DNA of 64,000 nucleotides, taken from NCBI RefSeq assembly GCF_947498005.1, contig NZ_CANMIW010000002.1:310001-374000 (forward strand), given 5' to 3'. This DNA is from an uncultured Winogradskyella sp. (GTDB taxonomy: Bacteria; Bacteroidota; Bacteroidia; Flavobacteriales; Flavobacteriaceae). Under the pieces are notes generated by a model that saw nothing but the letters and a program-made list of their open reading frames with translations, was not told the DNA's origin and searched no databases. The position numbers and the translations under genes were made by a program. Positions 56,360-64,000 of this stretch are shown piece after piece; within the stretch, counting starts at the first letter, position 1; each line of letters opens with the position of its first letter.

Positions 56360-58699
56360 ATGACAAATCAATTGACTTCAAAATTCGTAATTCTTGCAAT
56401 TATTACGTTGATTTTTACAAGTTGTAAAACTGAAACTAATTCTGCGCAGTCCTCTTCGGTAGATAAAAATCCATATGCAGCTCAAGTAGATTCTATTTTA
56501 GCCCTTATGACTTTTGAAGAGAAAATAGGTCAACTAAATTTACCTGTATCTGGAGATATTACAACTGGTCAGGGAACAAGTTCTAACGTAGGTAAAAAGA
56601 TAAAAGACGGTTTAGTTGGTGGTATGTTTAATATTAAATCTGTTGAAAAAATAAAAGCAGTTCAAAAAATTGCTGTTGAGGAAAGTAGACTGAAAATTCC
56701 ATTACTATTTGGTATGGATGTTATACATGGTTATGAAACAACATTTCCTATTCCCTTAGGTTTGTCTTCTTCTTGGGATTTAGAATTAATTGAAAAAACA
56801 GCTCGCATGGCAGCAACTGAAGCTAGTGCAGATGGTATTAATTGGACATTCTCTCCTATGGTAGATATTTCTCGCGATCCACGTTGGGGAAGAGTCTCAG
56901 AAGGCAACGGTGAAGATCCTTACCTAGGAAGTAGAATTGCTGAAGCTATGGTAAAAGGATATCAGCAAGATGATTTAAGCAAAAATAACACGCTAATGTC
57001 ATGTGTAAAGCATTTTGCGTTATATGGCGCGTCAGAAGCTGGCCGAGATTATAATACGGTTGATATGAGTAAAATAAGAATGTATAACGAATATTTAGAG
57101 CCTTATAAAGCAGCAGTAGATGCTGGTGTTGGTTCAGTTATGGCATCTTTTAATGAAATTGACGGTGTGCCAGCAACAGGAAATAAATGGTTATTAACAG
57201 AATTATTAAGAGATGATTGGGGATTTAATGGATTTGTTGTTACCGATTATACTGGTATTTATGAGATGATGGCTCACGGTATGGGTAGCGAAGAACAAGT
57301 TGTTTCTCAAGCACTAAACGCAGGTATAGACATGGATATGGCTGGCGATTCGCGAGTTGCTTCAGCCGCCTTTATAAAATCTTTAAAAGGTGCTTATAAT
57401 AAAGGATTGGTATCTATGGTAGAAATTGATACTGCTGTAAAACGTATGTTAACCGCTAAATATGAGCTAGGATTGTTTGAAGATCCATACAAGTATTGTG
57501 ATTCAGAAAGAGCAAAAAAGGAGGTGTTTACAACCGAAAATAGAGCTTTTGCTAGAAAAGTAGGTGCAGAATCTATGGTGTTACTTAAAAATGAGAATAA
57601 TCTTTTGCCGTTAAAAAAAGAGGGAACGATTGCACTAATCGGACCATTAGCAAATAATGCAGTAAATATGGCAGGTACTTGGAGTGTAGCGACACAACAA
57701 GAAAAATCTAATCCGTTCCTGTCTGGCTTAAAAACGATTGTTGGTAATACAGCTAATATACTTTATGCAAAAGGAAGTAATATTGATTATGACCTAGAGC
57801 TTGAAAAAAGAGCCACCATGTTCAATAAAGATATACCAAGAGATGGTAGAACAGATCAGCAACTTTTAGATGAAGCTTTAAGTATTGCAAAAAAAGCTGA
57901 TGTCATTATTGCAGCTATTGGAGAATCAGCAGAGTTTAGTGGAGAAAGTAGTAGTAGAACAGAAATAGGAATTCCTCAAGTTCAAAAAGATTTATTGAAT
58001 GCACTTTTAAAAACAGGTAAACCTGTAGTTCTAGTTTTATTCACTGGTAGACCTTTAGAATTGGTTGAAGAAAATGAAAATGTACCAGCAATTCTTAATG
58101 TTTGGTTTCCTGGCAGTGAAGCAGGTTTGGCAATTTCAGATGTGTTATTTGGCTATGTAAATCCATCAGGTAAATTAACTGCAACATTTCCTAGAAGTGT
58201 AGGGCAAATTCCAATTTTTTACAATCATAAAAATACAGGAAGACCTTTATCGAATGAAGAAGGGAAATTTGAAAAATTCAAGAGTAATTATATTGATGAG
58301 CGTAATGAGCCTTTATATCCATTTGGTTACGGATTAAGCTACACTAAATTTGATTATTCTAATTTCAATATAAGTAACCATTCTATTACCATGGATGGAA
58401 CGATCGATGTTTCTGTAGATGTAACAAATTCTGGTAATTATGATGGAAAAGAAGTTGTGCAACTCTACATTAGAGATGTTGTTGGCTCTGTAACACGACC
58501 GTTGAAAGAATTAAAAGGCTTTCAAAAAATTGAAATTAAAAAAGGAGAAACTAAATCCGTTACATTTAAATTATCAGTTGAAGACTTAAAATTTTATAAT
58601 TCGAATTTAGATTTTGTTGCGGAACCAGGAAAATTTCATGTATTTGTAGGTACAGATTCTACAACTAAGATGATGAAAGAATTTGAACTGACTAAATAA
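56360..58699 (+). CDS. GH3 beta-glucosidase (BglX-type), lipoprotein
   Basis: The 779-residue protein has a lipoprotein signal with Cys22 (IFTSCKTE), an (alpha/beta)8 N-domain with the nucleophile Asp296 in GFVVTDYTG, the KHFALYGASEAGRDY segment, an (alpha/beta)6 C-domain with the acid/base region GESAEFSGESSSRTE, and a fibronectin III-like end (ELKGFQKIEIKKGETK). GH3 enzymes of this layout remove terminal beta-linked glucose from oligosaccharides. It follows the esterase by six bases and precedes the second GH3 gene by six bases. Confidence 0.93.
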   Translation: MTNQLTSKFVILAIITLIFTSCKTETNSAQSSSVDKNPYAAQVDSILALMTFEEKIGQLNLPVSGDITTGQGTSSNVGKKIKDGLVGGMFNIKSVEKIKAVQKIAVEESRLKIPLLFGMDVIHGYETTFPIPLGLSSSWDLELIEKTARMAATEASADGINWTFSPMVDISRDPRWGRVSEGNGEDPYLGSRIAEAMVKGYQQDDLSKNNTLMSCVKHFALYGASEAGRDYNTVDMSKIRMYNEYLEPYKAAVDAGVGSVMASFNEIDGVPATGNKWLLTELLRDDWGFNGFVVTDYTGIYEMMAHGMGSEEQVVSQALNAGIDMDMAGDSRVASAAFIKSLKGAYNKGLVSMVEIDTAVKRMLTAKYELGLFEDPYKYCDSERAKKEVFTTENRAFARKVGAESMVLLKNENNLLPLKKEGTIALIGPLANNAVNMAGTWSVATQQEKSNPFLSGLKTIVGNTANILYAKGSNIDYDLELEKRATMFNKDIPRDGRTDQQLLDEALSIAKKADVIIAAIGESAEFSGESSSRTEIGIPQVQKDLLNALLKTGKPVVLVLFTGRPLELVEENENVPAILNVWFPGSEAGLAISDVLFGYVNPSGKLTATFPRSVGQIPIFYNHKNTGRPLSNEEGKFEKFKSNYIDERNEPLYPFGYGLSYTKFDYSNFNISNHSITMDGTIDVSVDVTNSGNYDGKEVVQLYIRDVVGSVTRPLKELKGFQKIEIKKGETKSVTFKLSVEDLKFYNSNLDFVAEPGKFHVFVGTDSTTKMMKEFELTK

Positions 58700-58705
58700 T
58701 TTAAA

Positions 58706-60925
58706 ATGAAATTAAAACCTCTTTACATTGTTGTTATAAGTTGTATTCAGATCAGTTTTGCTCAAAATTATGAGACTAAAGTAGATTCATTAATGCAATT
58801 AATGACACTACAAGAAAAGATTGGTCAAACCACAATGTATAGCGGAAATTGGGATCAAACAGGTCCATTTGTAGGCTCGGACAATGGAAAATATATTCGG
58901 GAAGGCAATATGGGAGCAATGCTAAATGCGATGTCTGTAAAGGGTACACGTGATTTACAAAAGATTGCAGTTGAAGAATCTCGTTTAGGTATTCCATTAT
59001 TGTTTGGTTATGACGTTATCCATGGTCATCGTACAATTTTCCCAATCAATTTAGGCTTGTCCGCAAGTTGGGATTTAAGAATGATTGAAGAAAGCTCACG
59101 AATAGCTGCTGAGGAAGCATCTGCGGAAGGAATTCATTGGACATTTGCACCAATGATTGATGTTTCTAGAGAGCCACGTTGGGGAAGAATATCAGAAGGT
59201 GCGGGTGAAGATGTATATCTTAATAATAGAATTGCAGAGGCTTATGTAAAGGGATTTCAAGGCGATGATTTATCACAACACAATACTATTTTAGCGTGTG
59301 CTAAACATTATGTCGCTTACGGAGCTGCCCAAGCAGGTAGAGATTATCATACTACAAATATGGGTGAAGGTGAATTGCGAAATGTATATTTACCGCCTTT
59401 TAAAGCCGCTGTTAACGCTGGTGTAGAAACTTTTATGTCTGCATTCAACGAGTTGAATGGTGTGCCAACATCTGGTAATAAATTCACTTTAAGAGATATT
59501 CTAAGAGATGAATGGAAGTTTGATGGTTTTGTAGTTTCAGACTATACTTCGATTAATGAAATGATTAATCATGGTTTTGCAAAAGATAGTATTGATGCCG
59601 CAAAAATAGGAATGAATGCTGGTGTAGATATGGATATGGTAGGTGACGTTTATCGTTTGCATCTTCAACAATTAATAGAAGATGGAAAGGTGTCAGAAAC
59701 TTACATAAACGATGCTTGCAAAAGAATCCTTATGGCAAAATATAAGCTTGGTTTGTTTGATGATCCATACCGTTATATCGATGAAAAAAGAGAGGCAACA
59801 ACAAAATACAGACCAAAATTTTTAGCAAAAGCTCAAGAAATAGCTTCAGCATCTTCGGTATTGTTACAAAATAAAAATGAGACCTTACCGCTTTCTAATA
59901 CCACAAATACAATTGCTTTTATCGGACCTTTAGTAAAAGATAAAGCAGATATTCTAGGTAATTGGGCAGCAAAAGGTGACAGGTATGGTAAGGCTATAAG
60001 TATTTTTGAAGGACTCTCAGCGTATTTAAAACCAGAACAAATCCTATTCGCAAAAGGATGTGATATTTTAACGGATGACGAATCTGGATTTGAAGAGGCC
60101 ATAAAGATTTCTAAACAAGCAGATGCTATTGTTTTAGTAATGGGTGAAGATCATCACATGAGTGGAGAAGCGGCTTCTAGAACCGATTTAAAAATACCTG
60201 GAATTCAGCCTAAATTGATTAGGAAAATTCGTGAAGCAAATCTTACTAAAAAAATTACTTTGGTTTTAATGAATGGTCGTCCATTAAATCTGTCTAAAGA
60301 AGTGGAACTGGTAGATGCTATTCTAGAAATTTGGTTTCCAGGGACAATGGGTGGCGCAGCTACTGCAGATTTGCTATTTGGAAAAGTGAATCCTTCAGGT
60401 AAATTAACAGTTACTTTTCCTAGGAATGTTGGGCAAGTTCCAATTTATTACAACATGAAAAATACAGGAAGACCAATACCAGAACACTGGCCAAAGGCAG
60501 ATTATAAGAGTAATTATATAGATGTCGCTAATACACCTTTGTTTGCTTTTGGGCATGGTTTAAGCTACACCAGCTTTAAATATTCAGAATTAAAATTATC
60601 TTCGGAAACATTGACGTATTCAAATGCAATTGAAGCCAGTATTGAAGTTTCAAATACAGGTAAATTTGATGGTTATGAAATAGTTCAACTTTATATACAT
60701 GATAAAGTAGGAAGCGTTACAAGACCTGTTAAAGAGCTAAAAGGCTTCGAAAAAGTCTTCTTAAAAAAAGGACAAACTAAAACGATAACATTTACTATTA
60801 CTGTTGAAGATTTAAAATTTTACAACAGTGAAATGACATATGGTGTGGAAACGGGCGAATTTGAAATTGCCATAGCTCCACACTCAGACTTTAAATTTAA
60901 ACACGCATTTAACCTTATAGATTAA
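58706..60925 (+). CDS. GH3 beta-glucosidase, second copy, periplasmic
   Basis: The 739-residue protein has a signal peptide (about 1-19, ending in QISFAQN) without a lipobox, so it is probably soluble in the periplasm, in contrast to the lipoprotein GH3 before it. It has the same domains: nucleophile Asp279 in GFVVSDYTS, KHYVAYGAAQAGRDY, HHMSGEAASRTDLKIPG in the C-domain and a fibronectin III-like end (ELKGFEKVFLKKGQTK). The two proteins are clear paralogues. Differences in localisation suggest cleavage at different stages of oligosaccharide uptake. Confidence 0.93.
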   Translation: MKLKPLYIVVISCIQISFAQNYETKVDSLMQLMTLQEKIGQTTMYSGNWDQTGPFVGSDNGKYIREGNMGAMLNAMSVKGTRDLQKIAVEESRLGIPLLFGYDVIHGHRTIFPINLGLSASWDLRMIEESSRIAAEEASAEGIHWTFAPMIDVSREPRWGRISEGAGEDVYLNNRIAEAYVKGFQGDDLSQHNTILACAKHYVAYGAAQAGRDYHTTNMGEGELRNVYLPPFKAAVNAGVETFMSAFNELNGVPTSGNKFTLRDILRDEWKFDGFVVSDYTSINEMINHGFAKDSIDAAKIGMNAGVDMDMVGDVYRLHLQQLIEDGKVSETYINDACKRILMAKYKLGLFDDPYRYIDEKREATTKYRPKFLAKAQEIASASSVLLQNKNETLPLSNTTNTIAFIGPLVKDKADILGNWAAKGDRYGKAISIFEGLSAYLKPEQILFAKGCDILTDDESGFEEAIKISKQADAIVLVMGEDHHMSGEAASRTDLKIPGIQPKLIRKIREANLTKKITLVLMNGRPLNLSKEVELVDAILEIWFPGTMGGAATADLLFGKVNPSGKLTVTFPRNVGQVPIYYNMKNTGRPIPEHWPKADYKSNYIDVANTPLFAFGHGLSYTSFKYSELKLSSETLTYSNAIEASIEVSNTGKFDGYEIVQLYIHDKVGSVTRPVKELKGFEKVFLKKGQTKTITFTITVEDLKFYNSEMTYGVETGEFEIAIAPHSDFKFKHAFNLID

Positions 60926-60935
60926 TAGCTGCTCT

Positions 60936-63539
60936 ATGCCACACTCAATTAATAATATTAAATCCCTTTGTTTGTTTCTTGGTGTGGTTTTTACATGCCT
61001 TAGTTTTTCTCAATCTATAACTATAAATTCTGGTTGGCACTATTCTGAAAACAATACGGAATGGCAAACCGTTAATATTCCACACACATGGAATCAATTA
61101 GATGCCTTTGATGATACATCTGGTTACAGACGCGGATTAGGTTACTACAAAAAGCAAATTTTTATTTCTTCTACAGAAAAAGAAGAGGTTCATTATTTAA
61201 AATTTAATGCTGTTAACCAAGAAGCAACGGTCTTTTTAAATGGTAAAAAAGTTGGAAGTCATAGAGGAGGTTACACAGCTTTTGTTTTTAATATTTCTGA
61301 ATATATTAAATACAACACAGTTAATTTAATAGAGGTAACCGTAGATAATTCTCATAATGAAGATATTCCACCTCTAGATGCCGATTTTACGTTTTATGGA
61401 GGTATATATCGCGATGTAGAACTAATTGCCTTACCAAAACAGCATTTTAGTTTAGATGATTTTGCTTCGGATGGATTTTATATTAATTACCCGCAGGTTT
61501 CTGAGGAGAATGCAACTGTTGAGGTTACAGGGCTTCTAAATAATTTAAGCAAGAAAAAGGAAAAGGTTGTTGTGCAATTTACCTTGTTTGATGCTGAAGG
61601 TAGTATTGTAAATACGCATTCTGAAAAATTAAAATTAAAGTCACAATCTAATAACAAATTTGTGGTTACGCTCCCAGTAGTGAATACGCCAAAACTATGG
61701 TCGCCAGATAATCCTTATTTATATAAATTACAAATGAGTCTTCAGGATAGTGAAGGTGTAACTTTAGATTCAAAATCATCAAATATCGGTTTTCGTTGGG
61801 CTTCTGTAGATCCCAAAAAAGGATTTTTCTTAAACGGAAAACCTATTAAACTCATAGGTGTTAATCGTCATCAAGATTATGAGAATTATGGAAATGCAGT
61901 TCCGCTTTCACTTCAAAAGGAAGATATAAATATCATTAAAGAAATGGGTTCTAATGTCATTCGTTTTGCACATTATCCACATGCTAGGGAACTTTATGAT
62001 AAATGTGATGAATTGGGTATAATCGTTTGGACGGAAATTCCTATTGTAAATAAAGTAACAAATTCTGAGTCTTTCTTTGCTACATCTATTAACATGCAAA
62101 AAGAGCATATAAAACAATATTATAACTATCCATCTGTAATAATGATGGGTTATATGAACGAGATCTTTTTAGGCCTAGCTTTTGATAAAAAAGAATCTGA
62201 AGAGGAAAAAGAAGCACGTAAAATATTTACCTACGATCTTGCAAAACAGTTAGAAGACTTAACCAGAAAAGAGGCGCCAAACCATATCACTGTGATGGCG
62301 CTACATTTTAATGAACTTTACAACGAAACTAAGATAGCAGACCTATCTATGCTAGTGGGTTGGAATTTGTATTTTGGGTGGTATCATGATAAAATAAAGG
62401 ATCTAGGTGTTTTTTTAGATGATCAGCATCAACGCTTTCCTAATCGGTCACTTTTGGTTTCAGAATATGGGCCAGGTGCTGACGTGCGTGTTTCAGCAAC
62501 ACATCCTTCTCGATATGATTATTCTCAAGAATACCAATTATTGCTGCATTCTGGCTACGTAAATCAAGTAACAGAACGCGAATTTGTTTCTGGTATGACG
62601 GCTTGGAATTTTGCGGATTTTGGTTCAGAATTTCGTGGAGAAACAAAGCCACATATTAATCAAAAAGGATTGGTGCAATATAATCGTGAACCTAAAGAAA
62701 TTTATCATTGGTATCAATCAGTTTTAAAAACTGAAACACCGTCTGTTCATGTGGCTAATTATTTAAAAGATATCACATTGGTAGATACAGATGCACACGA
62801 AATTGTAGTGTTTTCTAATCAAGAAAAAGGTCAACTATATGTAAATGACAATTATATTAAAGATATCAATTTTGAAACTGGCATTGCAAAAGCAACTGTA
62901 AGTTTTAATGAAGGAATAAACACCGTTAAAGTTGAGACAAAAAACGCATCACATTCAACGGACTTTAACGCTAAAATTATAAAGAGCCTAGAAAGTAATA
63001 CTGTAGACAAGTTAGCTATTAATGTTGGTACACATATTAGTTTTAGAGATGAGGTGTTGGGAACCACTTTTATAAGTGACAGATCATATTCTCAAAATTT
63101 ATTTGGTTATGTCACCGATTCAGGAAAATGTAAAAGAAAATTAATTCCTTTTAATGTTTCTAACACCATTAATGACGCTGTCTATCAAACCGTTCTCTTA
63201 GATTGTAATACCTACAAAGTAGACTTGGCTGATGGATCCTATAAAGTGACTTTATATTTTGTAGAACCTGAATTAAAAAATAAAACTAAAGTACTTTTTA
63301 ATTTAACAACAGACACAGACAATTCAGAAGCAGATTTAATGCATCGCATTTTTGATATTAAATTGAATGATAAAAAAATAGCAAATCAATTTAATATGGC
63401 AAAGGAATATGCAGATAAATACGGCATAGAACATTCTGCAAAAGTAAATATTGCTAATAATGAAGGTTTAACAATTTCGTTAAACCCTATTAAAGGCGAA
63501 ACAGTTATGAGTGGAATTTTAATAGAAAAAATAGACTAA
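60936..63539 (+). CDS. GH2 glycoside hydrolase with C-terminal malectin-like domain
   Basis: The 867-residue protein has a signal peptide (about 1-26, ending in LSFSQ), an N-terminal sugar-binding jelly roll (IPHTWNQLDAFDD, FLNGKKVGSHRGGYTAF), an Ig-like domain and a TIM barrel with the acid/base Glu409 in MGYMNEIF and nucleophile Glu510 in LLVSEYGPG. The last about 180 residues read as a malectin-like carbohydrate-binding domain (AINVGTHISFRDEVLG, then DGSYKVTLYFVEPE). GH2 covers beta-galactosidases, beta-glucuronidases, beta-mannosidases and others; the residues seen do not decide between them. Its place in a beta-glucan PUL suggests a side-chain or terminal sugar. Confidence 0.9.
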   Translation: MPHSINNIKSLCLFLGVVFTCLSFSQSITINSGWHYSENNTEWQTVNIPHTWNQLDAFDDTSGYRRGLGYYKKQIFISSTEKEEVHYLKFNAVNQEATVFLNGKKVGSHRGGYTAFVFNISEYIKYNTVNLIEVTVDNSHNEDIPPLDADFTFYGGIYRDVELIALPKQHFSLDDFASDGFYINYPQVSEENATVEVTGLLNNLSKKKEKVVVQFTLFDAEGSIVNTHSEKLKLKSQSNNKFVVTLPVVNTPKLWSPDNPYLYKLQMSLQDSEGVTLDSKSSNIGFRWASVDPKKGFFLNGKPIKLIGVNRHQDYENYGNAVPLSLQKEDINIIKEMGSNVIRFAHYPHARELYDKCDELGIIVWTEIPIVNKVTNSESFFATSINMQKEHIKQYYNYPSVIMMGYMNEIFLGLAFDKKESEEEKEARKIFTYDLAKQLEDLTRKEAPNHITVMALHFNELYNETKIADLSMLVGWNLYFGWYHDKIKDLGVFLDDQHQRFPNRSLLVSEYGPGADVRVSATHPSRYDYSQEYQLLLHSGYVNQVTEREFVSGMTAWNFADFGSEFRGETKPHINQKGLVQYNREPKEIYHWYQSVLKTETPSVHVANYLKDITLVDTDAHEIVVFSNQEKGQLYVNDNYIKDINFETGIAKATVSFNEGINTVKVETKNASHSTDFNAKIIKSLESNTVDKLAINVGTHISFRDEVLGTTFISDRSYSQNLFGYVTDSGKCKRKLIPFNVSNTINDAVYQTVLLDCNTYKVDLADGSYKVTLYFVEPELKNKTKVLFNLTTDTDNSEADLMHRIFDIKLNDKKIANQFNMAKEYADKYGIEHSAKVNIANNEGLTISLNPIKGETVMSGILIEKID

Positions 63540-63617
63540 AAATTCTGGTAAAACCACTAAAATCTAACAGGAAAAATAAAATAAGTAATGGCATGTAATT
63601 TGATAAAACATAGAGAA

Positions 63618-64000
63618 ATGAAGAACCTATTAATTATAATGCTATCAATTTTCACATTCGGTCTTTCCTCACAAAATAAGGAAACATATATCTATTCTAT
63701 AAAAGGAAACGACACCCTGAAATTGGATGTCTTTACACCAAAAAACATAAAAAAAACGGATTCATTACCTGTGTTGCTTTGGATGCATGGTGGCGGGTTT
63801 CAGGGTAGTCATAGAGCGCATCCTGTAGATAGTAAGTTAGTAAAACATGTCGCAAAACATAAAAATTACATTGGTGTATCTATTGATTATCGTCTTTTAA
63901 GAAAAGATAAAGCGACAGGTTTTGGTTGCGATTGCACCAAAGATGAAAAATTAGAAACCTTTAAACAAGCCACCATAGATTTTTTAGATGCTGCTAAATT
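63618..64000 (+). CDS. Exported alpha/beta-hydrolase (esterase), cut by right edge
   Basis: The open frame starts at ATG 63618 and runs to the edge, 127 residues without a stop. It has a signal peptide (about 1-20, ending in GLSSQN) and the start of an alpha/beta-hydrolase fold: LKLDVFTP, the HGGGF oxyanion motif in LLWMHGGGFQGSH, VSIDYRLLRK and a DCTKDE region before a helix. This HGGGF type is that of carboxylesterase/acetyl-esterase (BD-FAE-like) proteins. The catalytic serine and histidine lie outside. It is 78 bp after the GH2 gene and continues the PUL. Confidence 0.82.
   Translation, partial: MKNLLIIMLSIFTFGLSSQNKETYIYSIKGNDTLKLDVFTPKNIKKTDSLPVLLWMHGGGFQGSHRAHPVDSKLVKHVAKHKNYIGVSIDYRLLRKDKATGFGCDCTKDEKLETFKQATIDFLDAAK

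Noticed and set aside
46367-63539. Laminarin (beta-1,3-glucan) PUL as the primary call.
   Set aside because: GH16, GH17, GH30 and PKD proteins typical of laminarin loci are absent, and GH144 points to beta-1,2 linkages; laminarin remains the main alternative.

Overview
The window is chromosomal DNA from a member of the Bacteroidota, most likely the family Flavobacteriaceae. It carries a complete gldKLMN core of the type IX secretion system (T9SS), an exosortase of the flavobacterial XrtF type, SusC/SusD pairs, T9SS-type C-terminal sorting sequence, A/T-rich DNA, and promoters matching the Bacteroidota TTTG / TAnnTTTG pattern. The genus cannot be fixed from the sequence alone. No insertion sequence, prophage, CRISPR array or rRNA was seen.

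Layout. 1-5.2 kb: end of a GAF-domain (free methionine sulfoxide reductase-like) gene, divergent from xrtF and its partner, then a probable copper-linked group (cysteine-rich HYC_CC_PP-like protein, TonB-dependent receptor with a CC pair, exported HMA protein). 5.2-12.8 kb: minus-strand housekeeping cluster miaB, sigma54-type regulator, lptE, TPR-like gene, secG, then groES-groEL. 13-23 kb: membrane protein, small lipoprotein, topA, an arginase-fold protein that has lost half its metal ligands, and gldK-gldL-gldM-gldN. 23-33.4 kb: FAD oxidoreductase, DUF983 protein, ABC-F ATPase, a three-gene RND efflux operon, a CPXCG protein and a leucine-rich-repeat protein. 33.5 kb: initiator tRNA. 34-41.4 kb: a T9SS cargo protein and a 1595-residue surface protein containing a 1023-bp tandem repeat. 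41.7-43.2 kb: SLC13 transporter.

43.3 kb to the right edge: a polysaccharide utilization locus (PUL). A one-piece membrane-spanning sensor/LuxR-type regulator is followed by an intergenic region with four TACGTCA boxes, then susC, susD, a two-LamG lipoprotein, two GH144-like glucanases, an esterase, two GH3 beta-glucosidases, a GH2 enzyme with a C-terminal malectin-like domain, and a second esterase cut by the window edge. The content points to beta-glucan, with beta-1,2-glucan the leading hypothesis because of GH144 plus GH3. The surface lipoproteins would bind and cut the polymer, SusCD would import oligomers, and the GH3/GH2 enzymes would finish them to monosaccharides; the esterases suggest an acyl-decorated substrate.

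The most interesting items are the PUL with its operator-like box cluster and internal mRNA hairpin, the degenerate arginase-fold gene beside gldK, the exact-period 1023-bp repeat, and a 40-bp motif shared by the upstream regions of the two large surface-protein genes.
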